Notes: generated by a model not told the origin, from the sequence alone. Positions 8,426-16,988 are shown, counted from the first letter of the stretch. The stretch: 45,210 nucleotides of DNA from Pseudomonas sp. Q11 (GCF_024494355.1 NZ_JAKNQY010000002.1:415850-461059); one strand, 5' to 3'. Program-made: numbers and translations.

Positions 8426-8656
8426 TCAGGCTTTCAACGCGCCTTCATCCACGGCGAGTTTCAGGGCTATTGCCGCTGTCCGCGCGGCTTCGGCGGCGAG
8501 CTCGGGGGTTTTGAACCAGCGATCCTTTTCCACCTGATGATAACGGGTGGTGGTCAAGGGGGGCTTGGCGCGCATCACGATGACGGCCTGGAATTCGCCT
8601 TCGACCTCTCTGGCCTCGCCCCGGATGAAAAATTCGCCAATATCAAATTCCGTCAC
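8426..8656 (-). CDS. Conserved small protein of unknown function
   Basis: 76 residues from GTG 8656, chosen because GAAGGAAAGG lies at proper spacing. An upstream GTG at 8674 is also possible. The protein has a beta-rich N-terminal half (FDIGEFFIRGEAREVEGEF, AVIVMRAKPP) and an alanine-rich helical C-terminus (ELAAEAARTAAIALKLAVDE). There is no signal peptide or membrane span. It looks like a small single-domain cytoplasmic protein. I do not recognise its family, and it may form a unit with the DUF2789 gene downstream in the same direction. Confidence 0.65.
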   Translation of the reverse strand: MTEFDIGEFFIRGEAREVEGEFQAVIVMRAKPPLTTTRYHQVEKDRWFKTPELAAEAARTAAIALKLAVDEGALKA

Positions 8657-8788
8657 GTCGCGCCTTTCCTTCACAAGTCATAGTATGGGTGCGCGATCCG
8701 TCAATGGGGACGGGCTTCGCTGGGCGGGCAGTATGGCAGCAGTTGCTCGTCGCGGCTGAGTTAAGTGATGGGCGTGGCGTATATCAGG

Positions 8789-9025
8789 TCAAGCGCTTCG
8801 TTCCAGACGCCTGGCCAGGTAGCAAGCCTCGTTATGATCGGTGCGGAAACCTCGTACACGGCCAGTCGATGTTTCTTCAATATGGAAAAAGCACTTGCCG
8901 GCCAGAACCACCCGATAACGCGGTTGAAACAAAGAAACCGGCAGGTAATGGACCTCGTCAAACGTGTCGGGCTTGTTCGTGATGCAAGGAGTGAAGGGGT
9001 GGGTCAGGGTGGTGAAAGTGGCCAT
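8789..9025 (-). CDS. Small conserved Pseudomonas protein of unknown function
   Basis: 78 residues from ATG 9025, which follows AAAAGGAATTCAC. The open frame runs further upstream to 9112, but no better start is seen. The C-terminal part GKCFFHIEETSTGRVRGFR and DHNEACYLARRLE resembles a family of short Pseudomonas proteins with a beta-strand block and a final helix. There is no membrane segment. The function is unknown. It reads leftwards, in the same direction as the two small genes before it. Confidence 0.6.
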   Translation of the reverse strand: MATFTTLTHPFTPCITNKPDTFDEVHYLPVSLFQPRYRVVLAGKCFFHIEETSTGRVRGFRTDHNEACYLARRLERSA

Positions 9026-9453
9026 GTGAATTCCTTTTCTATGGTTTACCGACGAATTACCGAGCGTTTTGAGTAGTCTCCACGCCTGTGGCTGCTCTAG
9101 AATCGGCAGCACCGTGTGGATGGCTGTGCCTATCTAAAGCAATTTTTTTTGGCCTCGATGTCAGAAAAATGCTTTTCTAAGTGAGAAATTTCCCTAAAGT
9201 TAGTAGTCCCACCTTTTCCGATGCTCAGAGTGGCGTTTTCCTTCAGCCTCTGACGACCCCGCGGGAAAGACGGCGAGAGTGGCAATCCTTTAGTCTTCTC
9301 TCGCCCCGGGGCAGGGCACGCCGTTCACTTCGAATTTTCAGTTACAGGTCCACTGCGACACACAGTCGGCACGGGTTCTCGTGGTCCGTCCTTTTCAGAG
9401 GGCGGGTCGTTTACAAAGATGGGGATGTTTCCTTGGCAGTAAGTAATCTCGAC
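9026..9453. other. Divergent intergenic region without a recognised gene
   Basis: This 428-bp stretch separates the small leftward gene from the rightward gene at 9454. It is AT-richer near 9135-9200 (a run of eight T, then AAAAATGCTTTTC), fitting promoters for both sides. The rightward frame stays open through it back to 9181, but the translation there (arginine- and serine-rich) does not look protein-like. No RNA gene was recognised. Confidence 0.5.
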
Positions 9454-9903
9454 ATGCATGCGTTATTCGTACTTGGTGACCTGCGGGCAAAACTGGTCAA
9501 GCAATTCCAGTCGCGCTTCGTCTACATCACCGAGCAAACCGCCGAAGGTATTTATGTTGCCGAAATAGACACTGAATCGGCCCTGGTGGTCGATGACAAG
9601 CCAGGGCTTGAACTCAAAGTCGGTGATCATTTTCGTGCAGCGGTATTGCCGAGCCGTGAAGGTGGCAAGTTTGAAATCAGGTTTCGCGAAATCAAACTGA
9701 CGGTCTATGGCCTTGGGGATTACGCGTTCGTAACCACCCCGGGTGGTCACGCGATCCTGTTCAAGGAAGGTCACAGCGTGGTGACCGTATTCGCGGCCAA
9801 TGAGCAGTTGCATGAGGGCCTGACCAAGACCTTGAAGGCGGTGACCGCCAAAGCCGCCAAGTGGCGCAAAGGCGAACTTGTCACCTTCAAGGCCAGCGAG
9901 TGA
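9454..9903 (+). CDS. Conserved hypothetical protein
   Basis: 149 residues from ATG 9454. The frame is open from 9181, but the first 90 codons look non-coding. The start is uncertain because no strong ribosome-binding site precedes 9454; TTG near 9433 after GGGGATG is an alternative. The protein is mixed alpha/beta, with a beta-rich middle (FVYITEQTAEGIYVAEIDT, AFVTTPGGHAILFKEGHS) and a lysine-rich C-terminus (TLKAVTAKAAKWRKGELV). It has no signal peptide or membrane span. I do not recognise a family. It stands alone. Confidence 0.6.
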   Translation: MHALFVLGDLRAKLVKQFQSRFVYITEQTAEGIYVAEIDTESALVVDDKPGLELKVGDHFRAAVLPSREGGKFEIRFREIKLTVYGLGDYAFVTTPGGHAILFKEGHSVVTVFAANEQLHEGLTKTLKAVTAKAAKWRKGELVTFKASE

Positions 9904-10094
9904 TGTGTACCGTGTCAGCCCGAGGAATGTGAGAAGCGGGTTGACGCAGCGTCCGGGTTTTGCGCCCTGCTAACAGTTTTCGCAAGGTCTGCCTGGAACC
10001 TCGGCTACAGTCAGTTGACTGAACTATTCAGAGGTTTGCGTCCGGTTACGCAGGACCATTTAGCTATTGCTGTGTCTGGTACGAGGTGCAACGC

Positions 10095-11105
10095 ATGAAA
10101 CGAGTTCGACAGTGGTTGGCTGCCTGGACCACCTTTGCGGTGTTGGTATCATCACTCCCGGCATCGGCCGCGCAGGCGCCGATCCATTTTGCCGACCTGA
10201 ATTGGGAAAGCGGCAGCCTGATCACCGATATCCTGCGGGTCATCGTCGAAAAGGGTTATGGGTTGCCGACCGACACATTGCCGGGTACCACCATTACCCT
10301 GGAAACGGCGCTGGCCAATAACGACATCCAGGTGATCGGGGAAGAGTGGGCGGGGCGCAGCCCGGTGTGGGTCAAGGCCGAGGCTGAAGGCAAAGTGATC
10401 GCCTTGGGCGATACGGTCAAGGGCGCGACCGAAGGCTGGTGGGTCCCGGAGTATGTGATCAAGGGCGACCCGGCCAAGGGCATCAAGCCCCTGGCACCGG
10501 ATTTGCGCAGCGTCGAAGACCTGGCGCGCTACAAGCATGTCTTCAAAGACCCGGAAAGCCCCAGCAAGGGCCGCTTCCTCAACAGCCCCATCGGCTGGAC
10601 CTCCGAAGTCGTCAACAAGCAGAAGCTCAAGGCCTATGGCCTGGCCGACAGCTATGTGAATTTCCGGAGTGGTTCGGGAGCGGCGCTGGATGCGGAAATC
10701 AGCTCGTCGATCCGCCGGGGCAAGCCGATTCTGTTTTATTACTGGTCGCCTACGCCGCTGCTGGGACGTTTCAAGTTGGTGCAGTTGCAAGAGCCCGCGT
10801 TCGATGCCGAGGCCTGGAAAACCCTGACCGATGCCGACAATCCCAACCCCCAGCCAACCCGCTCCCTGGCCTCGAAGCTGTCGATTGGCGTATCCGCGCC
10901 GTTCCAGAAGCAGCACCCGGACATTGCCGAGTTCTTCAGTAAGGTTGACCTGCCGATCGAGCCGTTGAACAAGGCCCTGGCCGACATGAGCGAAAAGCAC
11001 ACCCCACCGCGTGAAGCCGCCGTGGCATTCCTCAAGGCCCATCCACAGGTCTGGCAGGCCTGGTTGCCGAAGGAGGTCGCCGACAAAGTCGCCGCCAGTC
11101 TGTAG
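10095..11105 (+). CDS. Orphan periplasmic binding protein, glycine betaine/choline (OpuAC) type
   Basis: 336 residues with a Sec signal peptide ending near SAAQA, then an OpuAC-type binding domain (IHFADLNWESGSLITDILR, EEWAGRSPVWVKAEAEGK, EGWWVPEYVIKG). Tryptophans in such positions often form the aromatic cage for quaternary amines, so betaine, choline, carnitine or proline betaine are candidate ligands. GAGGT lies 7 bases before ATG 10095, which is preferred over the GTG at 10086. No ABC permease or ATPase gene is adjacent. Pseudomonads often have extra orphan binding proteins that dock to a shared quaternary-amine transporter. Confidence 0.85.
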   Translation: MKRVRQWLAAWTTFAVLVSSLPASAAQAPIHFADLNWESGSLITDILRVIVEKGYGLPTDTLPGTTITLETALANNDIQVIGEEWAGRSPVWVKAEAEGKVIALGDTVKGATEGWWVPEYVIKGDPAKGIKPLAPDLRSVEDLARYKHVFKDPESPSKGRFLNSPIGWTSEVVNKQKLKAYGLADSYVNFRSGSGAALDAEISSSIRRGKPILFYYWSPTPLLGRFKLVQLQEPAFDAEAWKTLTDADNPNPQPTRSLASKLSIGVSAPFQKQHPDIAEFFSKVDLPIEPLNKALADMSEKHTPPREAAVAFLKAHPQVWQAWLPKEVADKVAASL

Positions 11106-11231
11106 CGCCCCAGGCTGAACTCTTGATCTTGAGCAATGCGTCATTCGCCGCAAACCGGCAGTCTGCGCCCGTGCGGCGAAATGCCGAATTCGAGCTAGGA
11201 TGATTGTTCAACCTTTCAAGGAGGCTGGCGA

Positions 11232-11669
11232 ATGACGCTTTTAGTGGCTCGGTCGCTGGTCGCAATATTTGCGACCATCAGCTTGATTCATTTGTATTGG
11301 GCCCTGGGCGGGCAGTGGGCGGCCCTGGCGGTCGTGCCTCAGGTTCCGGTGACACAAGGACAGACACTACGCCCGGCGTTCAACCCATCGGGCTGGTTGA
11401 CACTGCTGGTGGCCCTCGCGCTGCTGCTGATTGCAGTTCTGGTGTGCCTGCGGGTCGGCTTGCTGGCACCGCCCGTCACCCATCGGGCCTTGCAATGGCT
11501 GATCAGCGCGATCGCCTTGCTGATGTTCGCCCGCGCCATTGGCGAATCGAACCTGGTGGGTTTCTTCAAGGAGGTCAAGGGCTCGACGTTCGCCAAGCTC
11601 GACACCTGGGTCTATTCACCGTTATGTGTCGTGCTTGGTGCCGGCCTGTTGACGGTTGCCTGGGCCTGA
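11232..11669 (+). CDS. DUF3995-family membrane protein
   Basis: 145 residues with about four hydrophobic segments (near 5-30, 52-75, 87-105 and 125-144), so an inner-membrane protein. The N-terminal SLIHLYWALGGQWA and the central FARAIGES patterns match the DUF3995 family of unknown function. A strong AAGGAGG (11218-11224) precedes the ATG. It lies 126 bp after the binding protein gene. A functional link with it is not evident. Confidence 0.8.
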   Translation: MTLLVARSLVAIFATISLIHLYWALGGQWAALAVVPQVPVTQGQTLRPAFNPSGWLTLLVALALLLIAVLVCLRVGLLAPPVTHRALQWLISAIALLMFARAIGESNLVGFFKEVKGSTFAKLDTWVYSPLCVVLGAGLLTVAWA

Positions 11670-11692
11670 AGGCAGGGCGCTTGTCGTGTCGA

Positions 11693-11820
11693 TCAGGTCC
11701 CGGATTGAAGAGCCGTCCAGTGTTCCATCTCCTGGGCGATGAAGTGATTCACCAGGTCGCTGTACATTTTCTCTCGAGATTTTCGGATCACCTCTTGTCG
11801 CACCGCTGTGAGTGCACGGC
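11693..11820 (-). pseudogene. Possible gene remnant cut by a REPIN
   Basis: On the minus strand a frame ending at 11693 reads ALTAVRQEVIRKSREKMYS then DLVNHFIAQEMEHW, which looks like an amphipathic protein C-terminus. Upstream the frame runs directly into the REPIN at 11826-11911, with no start of its own. It may be the tail of a small gene interrupted by the repeat, or chance. The only internal ATG leaves 24 residues. Confidence 0.25.
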
Positions 11821-11825
11821 TTTCT

Positions 11826-11964
11826 GTGGGAGCAAAGCTTGCTCGCGATGCAGGCACCTCGGTCCCCCGGAAGACCGCGTCATCTTCATCGCGGGCAAGC
11901 CTTGCTCCCACAGAAGGCTTGCGCTGAGATTTTTCGGAGTTTTTCTAGCGACAGCTGCGAAAAT
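11826..11964. repeat. REPIN with unique flank, copy 1 of a 139-bp duplication
   Basis: GTGGGAGCAAAGCTTGCTCG and its inverted partner CGGGCAAGCCTTGCTCCCAC flank a spacer. The following 50 bp (AGAAGGCTTGCGCTGAG to TCTAGCGACAGCTGCGAAAA) is also shared. The whole segment recurs at 12755-12893 with only about four mismatches. The shared tail includes the last codons of the epoxide hydrolase gene in copy 2, so copy 1 carries a scrap of that gene. Confidence 0.85.
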
Positions 11965-11976
11965 ACAACTGTTTGT

Positions 11977-12258
11977 TTAGCTTTCGAGCCCGCGCTGTTC
12001 GATCACGCCAAACACATCCGCCACGTCCTGTACCAGAATCCGGGCGACGTTGGTGAGGGTGTTGATGTCGCTCGTCGCTGAATCGCGCAGGCTGGAGCAG
12101 GCCACCAGCGTCAGGTAATCGAGCGTGGCGTGCAGGCGTTCGCTGGCGCAGGCATGGAGTTCGGGCAGTGGAGCGTGGGTGTCGATCAGCAGGACGGGGT
12201 GGGTGGTGGCGGTTTTGGTGAAAGGGGTGAAGCGGCTGGATGGTTGATTCGTTGTCAT
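11977..12258 (-). CDS. DUF6124/DUF3077-type small protein
   Basis: 93 residues. The hydrophilic N-terminus (FTPFTKTATTHPVLLIDTH) is followed by a long helical part (LHACASERLHATLDYLTLVA, SDINTLTNVARILVQDVADV) in the style of the DUF6124/DUF3077 proteins, which occur in many copies in fluorescent pseudomonads and have no known function. No membrane span is seen. The ATG is preceded by GAGTGCAACCTT, a weak site that sits inside a structured leader (12259-12540). The stop codon lies next to the REPIN copy at 11826-11964. Confidence 0.7.
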   Translation of the reverse strand: MTTNQPSSRFTPFTKTATTHPVLLIDTHAPLPELHACASERLHATLDYLTLVACSSLRDSATSDINTLTNVARILVQDVADVFGVIEQRGLES

Positions 12259-12540
12259 AAGGTTGCACTCATTTGATAGAAAGAATCGCCACCTTTTTGC
12301 TGCGAATCAAATGGGTGGCAGTTGCGCGAGGGTTCGCAGACCGAGGAACCAATCCAAAACTCGGCAGACCCGAAAGTCTCCCGCGCGCAACCGCCATAAA
12401 ATGAAAGCGGGCAAGTTTGCCTGAATTTCATTTGACGGTATCTGGATTTGTTCACTCGGGCTGCGAAACCCCATCACCGGCCAAAGCCAGCGACGAACCC
12501 AACTATAGAAGTCGATCCCGGCACCCACAACCGACCTGTA
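12259..12540 (-). promoter_or_regulatory. Structured leader before the DUF6124/DUF3077-type gene
   Basis: On the minus strand an outer stem (12384-12395 with 12317-12328, 11 of 12 paired) encloses two hairpins: AGAC/GTCT (12376-12379 with 12366-12369) and CCGAG/CTCGG (12360-12364 with 12341-12345). Downstream, GCCACC (12314-12319) can pair with GGTGGC (12288-12293) but overlaps the outer stem. CATTTGAT and ATCAAATG (12306-12313 and 12270-12277) close a hairpin just before the start codon. Mutually exclusive stems suggest a switch or attenuator. From memory, similar leaders occur before related genes in other Pseudomonas genomes; this was not checked. Confidence 0.55.
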
Positions 12541-12555
12541 GGACGCACGGATCCC

Positions 12556-12689
12556 CTGTGGCGAGGGAGCTTGCTCCCGCTCGGCTGCGCAGCAGTCGCA
12601 AAACCGCTGCCTGCGGTGTACCTGGCGAAACGAGGTGCCCAGTTTGGGGCCGCTTCGCAGCCCAGCGGGGATAAATCCCCTCGCCACAG
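12556..12689. repeat. REPIN of the TGTGGCGAGGG family
   Basis: CTGTGGCGAGGGAGCTTGC at 12556 is mirrored by ATCCCCTCGCCACAG ending at 12689, with inner complementary parts CGGCTGCGCAGCAG and CGCTTCGCAGCCCAGC. This is a REP family distinct from the GTGGGAGC type. It occupies most of the gap between the leader of the small gene and the second REPIN copy. Confidence 0.75.
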
Positions 12690-12754
12690 AGGTAAATTCC
12701 TACGAGATTTTCAGACCAGCTCTGGCCGTCACTGCTTGGAGTGCGCAGGTTCCA

Positions 12755-12893
12755 GTGGGAGCAAAGCTTGCTCGCGATGCAGGCACCTCGGTCCCCCGGA
12801 AGACCGCGTCATCTTCATCGCGGGCAAGCCTTGCTCCCACAGAAGGCTTGCGCTGAGCTTTTTCCGAGTTTTTCTAGCGACAGCTGCGAAAAA
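12755..12893. repeat. REPIN with unique flank, copy 2 of a 139-bp duplication
   Basis: Near-identical to 11826-11964. Here the shared tail runs into the 3' end of the epoxide hydrolase gene (stop codon at 12874-12876), which makes this the probable original of the pair. Confidence 0.85.
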
Positions 12894-14013
12894 ACGCCCT
12901 GATATCCTCCGCCAACAACTCCGGCTGCTCCAGCGCGGCAAAGTGACCACCCCGAGGCATGAGGGTCCAGCGCTCCACGTTATAGCAGCGCTCCACCCAG
13001 CTCCTCGGCGGCATGGGCAGTTCCTTGGGAAACAGCGCAACCCCAACCGGTGGTTTCACCCGTTCTCCGTGGTTGAACAGCAACGGCCGCTTGCTACCTT
13101 CCACATACTGGCGAAACGACGAGCCGATGCAGTTCGTCAGCCAGTACAGGGTGACATTGGTCAGCAGCCAGTCATGATCAATGGCGGGGCGGGTATCGCA
13201 CCAGGACAGGATCTTTTCCCCCATCCATGCCAGCAGGCCCGCCGGTGAGTCATTCAGGCCCACGGCCAGGCTTTGCGGTTTGGTTCGCTGGATGTGCCCA
13301 TAGGCACCCTCGGCATCGGCAAATGCCGCGGCGCGTTGCAAGAAGGCCGTTTCGGCCTCCGTTAGCGGTGGTTCGGTTTCGCCAAGGGGAGGGCGATAGG
13401 ACCCCGGGATGTAATTGAGGTGTATGCCTGGCACCCGCTCGGGAAACCGTACGCCGAGCCAGCTCGACACGCCCGCGCCAATGTCCCCGCCCTGGGCGCC
13501 AAACCGGTCATAACCCAGCCCCGTCATCAACTCACTCCACAAACCGGCTACTTCATAAGGCCCCATGTCGGATTGCTTGAACGGCGCGGAAAAGGTGTAG
13601 CCGGGTAGCGACGGCACCACCACATCAAAGGCATCTGTCGGATCGCCGCCATGGCTGGCGGGGTCGGTCAGCAACGGGATTATTCGTTGCATCTCGATGA
13701 ACGAACCCGGCCAGCCATGGGTGAGAATCAGCGGCATCGGATTCGGCCCGACGCCCCGCTGATGAATGAAATGAACCCTTTGCTCGCCTATGTTGGCGAG
13801 AAATTGCGGCAGGCGATTAAGTGCTGCCTCCTGAGCGCGCCAATCGAATGCGCTCGACCAATACGCGAGAAGGTCCCCAAGCACGTCCATGTCCATGCCC
13901 TCATTCCAACCTTGCCCGGCCAAGGGCGCCGGCAGCCGGGTGTTCTGCAAGCGATGCCGCAGGTCTTCAAGGGCGTGTTCGGGGATGTCGATGGAGAAAG
14001 GTTCAATGAGCAT
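12874..14013 (-). CDS. Epoxide hydrolase family protein (alpha/beta hydrolase with EHN domain)
   Basis: 379 residues. The N-terminal EHN domain (about 1-95, PFSIDIPEHALEDLRHRL) is typical of microsomal-type epoxide hydrolases. The alpha/beta hydrolase core follows: oxyanion motif HGWPGS at 99-104, nucleophile D177 in QGGDIG, and the catalytic histidine H357 in GGHF. It would open epoxides by water, in the cytoplasm; no signal peptide is seen. TAAGGCG precedes the ATG. The gene stands alone, with a palindrome upstream at 14130-14143 that could be an operator. Its last codons are part of the duplicated REPIN flank. The natural substrate is unknown. Confidence 0.88.
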   Translation of the reverse strand: MLIEPFSIDIPEHALEDLRHRLQNTRLPAPLAGQGWNEGMDMDVLGDLLAYWSSAFDWRAQEAALNRLPQFLANIGEQRVHFIHQRGVGPNPMPLILTHGWPGSFIEMQRIIPLLTDPASHGGDPTDAFDVVVPSLPGYTFSAPFKQSDMGPYEVAGLWSELMTGLGYDRFGAQGGDIGAGVSSWLGVRFPERVPGIHLNYIPGSYRPPLGETEPPLTEAETAFLQRAAAFADAEGAYGHIQRTKPQSLAVGLNDSPAGLLAWMGEKILSWCDTRPAIDHDWLLTNVTLYWLTNCIGSSFRQYVEGSKRPLLFNHGERVKPPVGVALFPKELPMPPRSWVERCYNVERWTLMPRGGHFAALEQPELLAEDIRAFFRSCR

Positions 14014-14129
14014 GATTACGCCTTATGCCGCTATCTGGAAACCGCGCCGGGCCAGGAATCGCAGCGGTGATGGCGAAAGGGATGATAAATAACCAGGTTG
14101 AAGACGTGGCAGACATGGCACGGACGCTC

Positions 14130-14143
14130 CCGATTAGAATCGG
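14130..14143. promoter_or_regulatory. Operator-like palindrome upstream of the epoxide hydrolase gene
   Basis: CCGATTAGAATCGG has perfect 6-bp arms around AG. On the minus strand TTGATG lies 17 bp before TAATCG, so the palindrome would overlap the -10 region of a weak promoter. This layout fits a repressor site. No regulator gene is adjacent. Confidence 0.3.
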
Positions 14144-14202
14144 ATTAATATGGCATCAAGCCAACCGGTGGTCGAGTTGACTTTGCCATAGCGACTTTCA
14201 GA

Positions 14203-15339
14203 TCAACGCCGCCCAGTCCGCGTACTCACATCCACCCACACCGCCAGCACCAGAATGCTGCCCTTGACGATCATCTGCCAATAACTGTCGACGTCGAGCA
14301 TGGACATGCCGTTGTCCAGGCTGGTGATCACCAGCGCGCCGAGGAGGGCGCCGTAGACGGTGCCGGAGCCGCCGCGCATGGAGGTGCCGCCGATGAAGCA
14401 GGCGGCGATGGCGTCGAGTTCGCCCATGCTGCCGGCCGAGGGTGAGCCTGCGGCCAGACGCGCGGTGTTGACCACGCCGGCGAGGGCGCACATCACGCCC
14501 ATGATGCCGAAGATCCACAGCTTCACCGCCTGTACATTGATGCCGGACAGGCGCGTGGCTTCCATGTTGCTGCCCACCGAGTAGACCCGTCGTCCGAACA
14601 CGGTCTGGCTGGTGACGTAGCTGAACACGCCGAGCAGAATCAGCAGAAGCAGCACGGGAACCGGAATACCGTCGTAGCTGTTGAGGGTATAGACGAAGCC
14701 GGCCAGTACCGCGCCGATCAGCACCACGCGTAATACGTCACGCATCAGCGAGTGCGCCGCCAGGCCATGCAGGGCGCGATTGCGGCGCTGTTTCCAGGTC
14801 AGGAACAGGGTCAAGGCGAACAGCAGCACGCCCAGGCCCGTGCCGACGGAGTGCGGCAAATAACCCTGGCCGATGTAGACCAGCTCTGGTGACACCGGGG
14901 CGATGGTGGTGCCGCCGGTAATGCCCAGCAGAACACCGCGAAAGGCCAGCATGCCGCCCAGGCCGACAATGAACGACGGGATGCGCAGGTAGGCGGTCAT
15001 GTAGCCGTTACCCAGGCCGATCACCAGGCCACACAGGGCAACCAGGCTCAGGTTCGCCAACAACGGTATGTGATAGATCACGTCGAGAATCGCCGCCAGG
15101 CCACCGAGCAATCCAAGCAGTGAGCCCACCGACAGATCGATCTCGCCGCTGATGATCACCAGCACCATGCCGCAGGCCAGAATCCCGGTGATGGACATCT
15201 GCCGCAGCAGGTTGGAGAGGTTGCGCGGGGTCAGGAACCCGCCCTCGGTCTGCCAGCTGAAAAACAGCCAGATCACCGCCACGGCGATCACCAGCGCGAG
15301 CATTTTGTAGCGGCTGAAGAGTTGCTTGACCTGATTCAT
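14203..15339 (-). CDS. xylH: D-xylose ABC transporter permease XylH
   Basis: 378 residues, an integral inner-membrane permease of the CUT2 family (BPD_transp_2) and longer than RbsC, as XylH proteins are. Around 10-12 hydrophobic segments are visible. Family patterns are GMVLVIISGEIDLSVGS, YSVGSNMEATRLSGIN and AIAACFIGGTSMRGGSGTV. The start codon follows the xylG stop codon directly, so the two are probably translationally coupled. It forms the xylose importer with XylG and XylF, bringing D-xylose to XylA. Confidence 0.93.
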   Translation of the reverse strand: MNQVKQLFSRYKMLALVIAVAVIWLFFSWQTEGGFLTPRNLSNLLRQMSITGILACGMVLVIISGEIDLSVGSLLGLLGGLAAILDVIYHIPLLANLSLVALCGLVIGLGNGYMTAYLRIPSFIVGLGGMLAFRGVLLGITGGTTIAPVSPELVYIGQGYLPHSVGTGLGVLLFALTLFLTWKQRRNRALHGLAAHSLMRDVLRVVLIGAVLAGFVYTLNSYDGIPVPVLLLLILLGVFSYVTSQTVFGRRVYSVGSNMEATRLSGINVQAVKLWIFGIMGVMCALAGVVNTARLAAGSPSAGSMGELDAIAACFIGGTSMRGGSGTVYGALLGALVITSLDNGMSMLDVDSYWQMIVKGSILVLAVWVDVSTRTGRR

Positions 15340-16896
15340 CTACGCGGACTTCCGATCATTATTGTTATGGTCTTCGGGGTGGCTGAGGGCGGCGGCGAGC
15401 ACCTGTTCCTGAGTGAGTTCGTGGTTGATGAAATCGCCGCGCAACTGGCCTTCGCCGATCACCAGGACGCGGTCGGACACCCCCAGCACTTCGGCCAGCT
15501 CCGAGGACACCATGATGATCGACACGCCTTCGGCGGCCAGCGCGCCCATCAGCTTGTAGATCTCGTACTTGGCGCCGACATCCACGCCACGGGTCGGCTC
15601 ATCGAGAATCAGCACGCGGGGTTGGGTCAGCAGCATCTTGGCCAATACGGCTTTTTGCTGGTTGCCGCCGGAAAGGCTGGTGATCGGCAGGAACGGGCTC
15701 GCGGTCTTGAGGTGCATGCGCGAGATTTCCCGGTCGATGCTGCCCAACTCCGCTTCGGCGTCGATGCGGGTCATTTTCGAGTAGTTGTCCAGCACCGCCA
15801 GCGTGATGTTCTGGCCCACCCCCAGGTCGGGAATGATGCCTTGGCGCTTGCGGTCTTCAGGAACCATGCACAGACCGGCGCGGATTGACTTGAGGGGCGT
15901 GCGCGTGTCGATCCGTTGGCCGTTGAGCCAGACTTCACCTTCATGGCGGCCGGGGTAGGCGCCGAACAGCGCCGACACCAGTTCCGTGCGACCGGCGCCG
16001 ACCAGCCCGGCGATGCCAAGGATTTCCCCGCGCTTGAGGACGAACGAAATGTCATCGACCCGTTTGCGCCTCGGGTTATCGATGTCGTAGCAAGTGATAT
16101 GGCGCGCCTCGAAAATCACCTCGCCAATGTCATGGGGTTCGGTGGGGTAGAGGTTGCTCATTTCCCGGCCGACCATCTGGGTGATGATCTTGGCAATGTC
16201 CATGTCGGTCATGGCGGTGGTGGCGATGTGTTTGCCGTCGCGGATCACCGCAATGGTGTCGCACACGGCGGCCACTTCATCGAGCTTGTGGGAGATATAC
16301 ACGCAGGCAACGCCCTTGGCCTTGAGGTCGCGGATGATGTCCAGCAGCACCTCGATTTCCGAACGGGTCAGGGCCGAGGAGGGTTCATCGAGGATCAGCA
16401 GGCGCGCCTGTTTGTTCAGCGCCTTGGCGATTTCCACCAGTTGCTGGTAACCCCCGCCGTATTGTGACACCGGTAGCGAAACGTTCATGTCCGGCACCTT
16501 GAGCTCACGCATCAGGGCTTCGGCACGGTGGATCATCGCCGGGTAGTTCATGCGTCCGCCGGGCAGCGTCAGCTCATGGCCCATGAAGATGTTTTCGGCC
16601 ACCGACAGGTCGGGGACCAGGGTCAGTTCCTGATGAATGATGACGATCCCGGCGGCTTCGGTTTCGCTGATCGAATGCGCCTTGAGCGGCTGACCATCCC
16701 AGACAATTTCACCGTCCCAGGTGCCGTAGGGGTAGACCGCCGACAGGACTTTCATCAGCGTGGACTTACCGGCGCCGTTCTCGCCGCACAGGCCGACGCA
16801 TTCACCCGGCCTGACCTTGATGTCGATGCCATTGAGGGCTTTGACGCCGCCAAAGCTTTTGACGATGCCGTTCATTTGCAGCAGGTAGTCGGACAT
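15340..16896 (-). CDS. xylG: D-xylose ABC transporter ATP-binding protein XylG
   Basis: 518 residues with two ABC ATPase halves. The first has Walker [10 protein letters not shown], preceded by the XylG-like [10 protein letters not shown] insertion a little further on. The second has the degenerate P-loop GLVGAGRTE and an intact signature LSGGNQQK with [10 protein letters not shown]. It drives XylH. It is separated from xylF by 215 bp containing a REPIN (16989-17082). That probably uncouples the amount of binding protein from that of the ATPase and permease. Confidence 0.93.
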   Translation of the reverse strand: MSDYLLQMNGIVKSFGGVKALNGIDIKVRPGECVGLCGENGAGKSTLMKVLSAVYPYGTWDGEIVWDGQPLKAHSISETEAAGIVIIHQELTLVPDLSVAENIFMGHELTLPGGRMNYPAMIHRAEALMRELKVPDMNVSLPVSQYGGGYQQLVEIAKALNKQARLLILDEPSSALTRSEIEVLLDIIRDLKAKGVACVYISHKLDEVAAVCDTIAVIRDGKHIATTAMTDMDIAKIITQMVGREMSNLYPTEPHDIGEVIFEARHITCYDIDNPRRKRVDDISFVLKRGEILGIAGLVGAGRTELVSALFGAYPGRHEGEVWLNGQRIDTRTPLKSIRAGLCMVPEDRKRQGIIPDLGVGQNITLAVLDNYSKMTRIDAEAELGSIDREISRMHLKTASPFLPITSLSGGNQQKAVLAKMLLTQPRVLILDEPTRGVDVGAKYEIYKLMGALAAEGVSIIMVSSELAEVLGVSDRVLVIGEGQLRGDFINHELTQEQVLAAALSHPEDHNNNDRKSA

Positions 16897-16988
16897 GGCG
16901 AGGGCTCATATGAAAAGGGCTCACACATAGACAGAGGTGGTGACAGCCCTGGGGCCAGGCATCTCAGATGCAGCTAGCCAAGCAAAGC

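Noticed and set aside
9195..9223. TAAAGTTA and TTCCGATG resembling a FliA (sigma-28) promoter
   Set aside because: The spacing between the two parts is 2-3 bases too long, and the downstream gene has no motility link.
9181..9453. N-terminal extension of the hypothetical protein back to 9181
   Set aside because: The composition looks non-coding and no ribosome-binding site supports it.
11945..12268. Minus-strand 107-codon frame ending in FRSCR, like the epoxide hydrolase
   Set aside because: The shared ending comes from the duplicated REPIN flank; the real gene is the 93-codon frame at 11977-12258 in another frame.
12307..12687. Minus-strand 126-codon frame in the gap upstream of the DUF6124-type gene
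   Set aside because: It spans a REPIN and the structured leader, has no ribosome-binding site, and its sequence is better explained as RNA structure.
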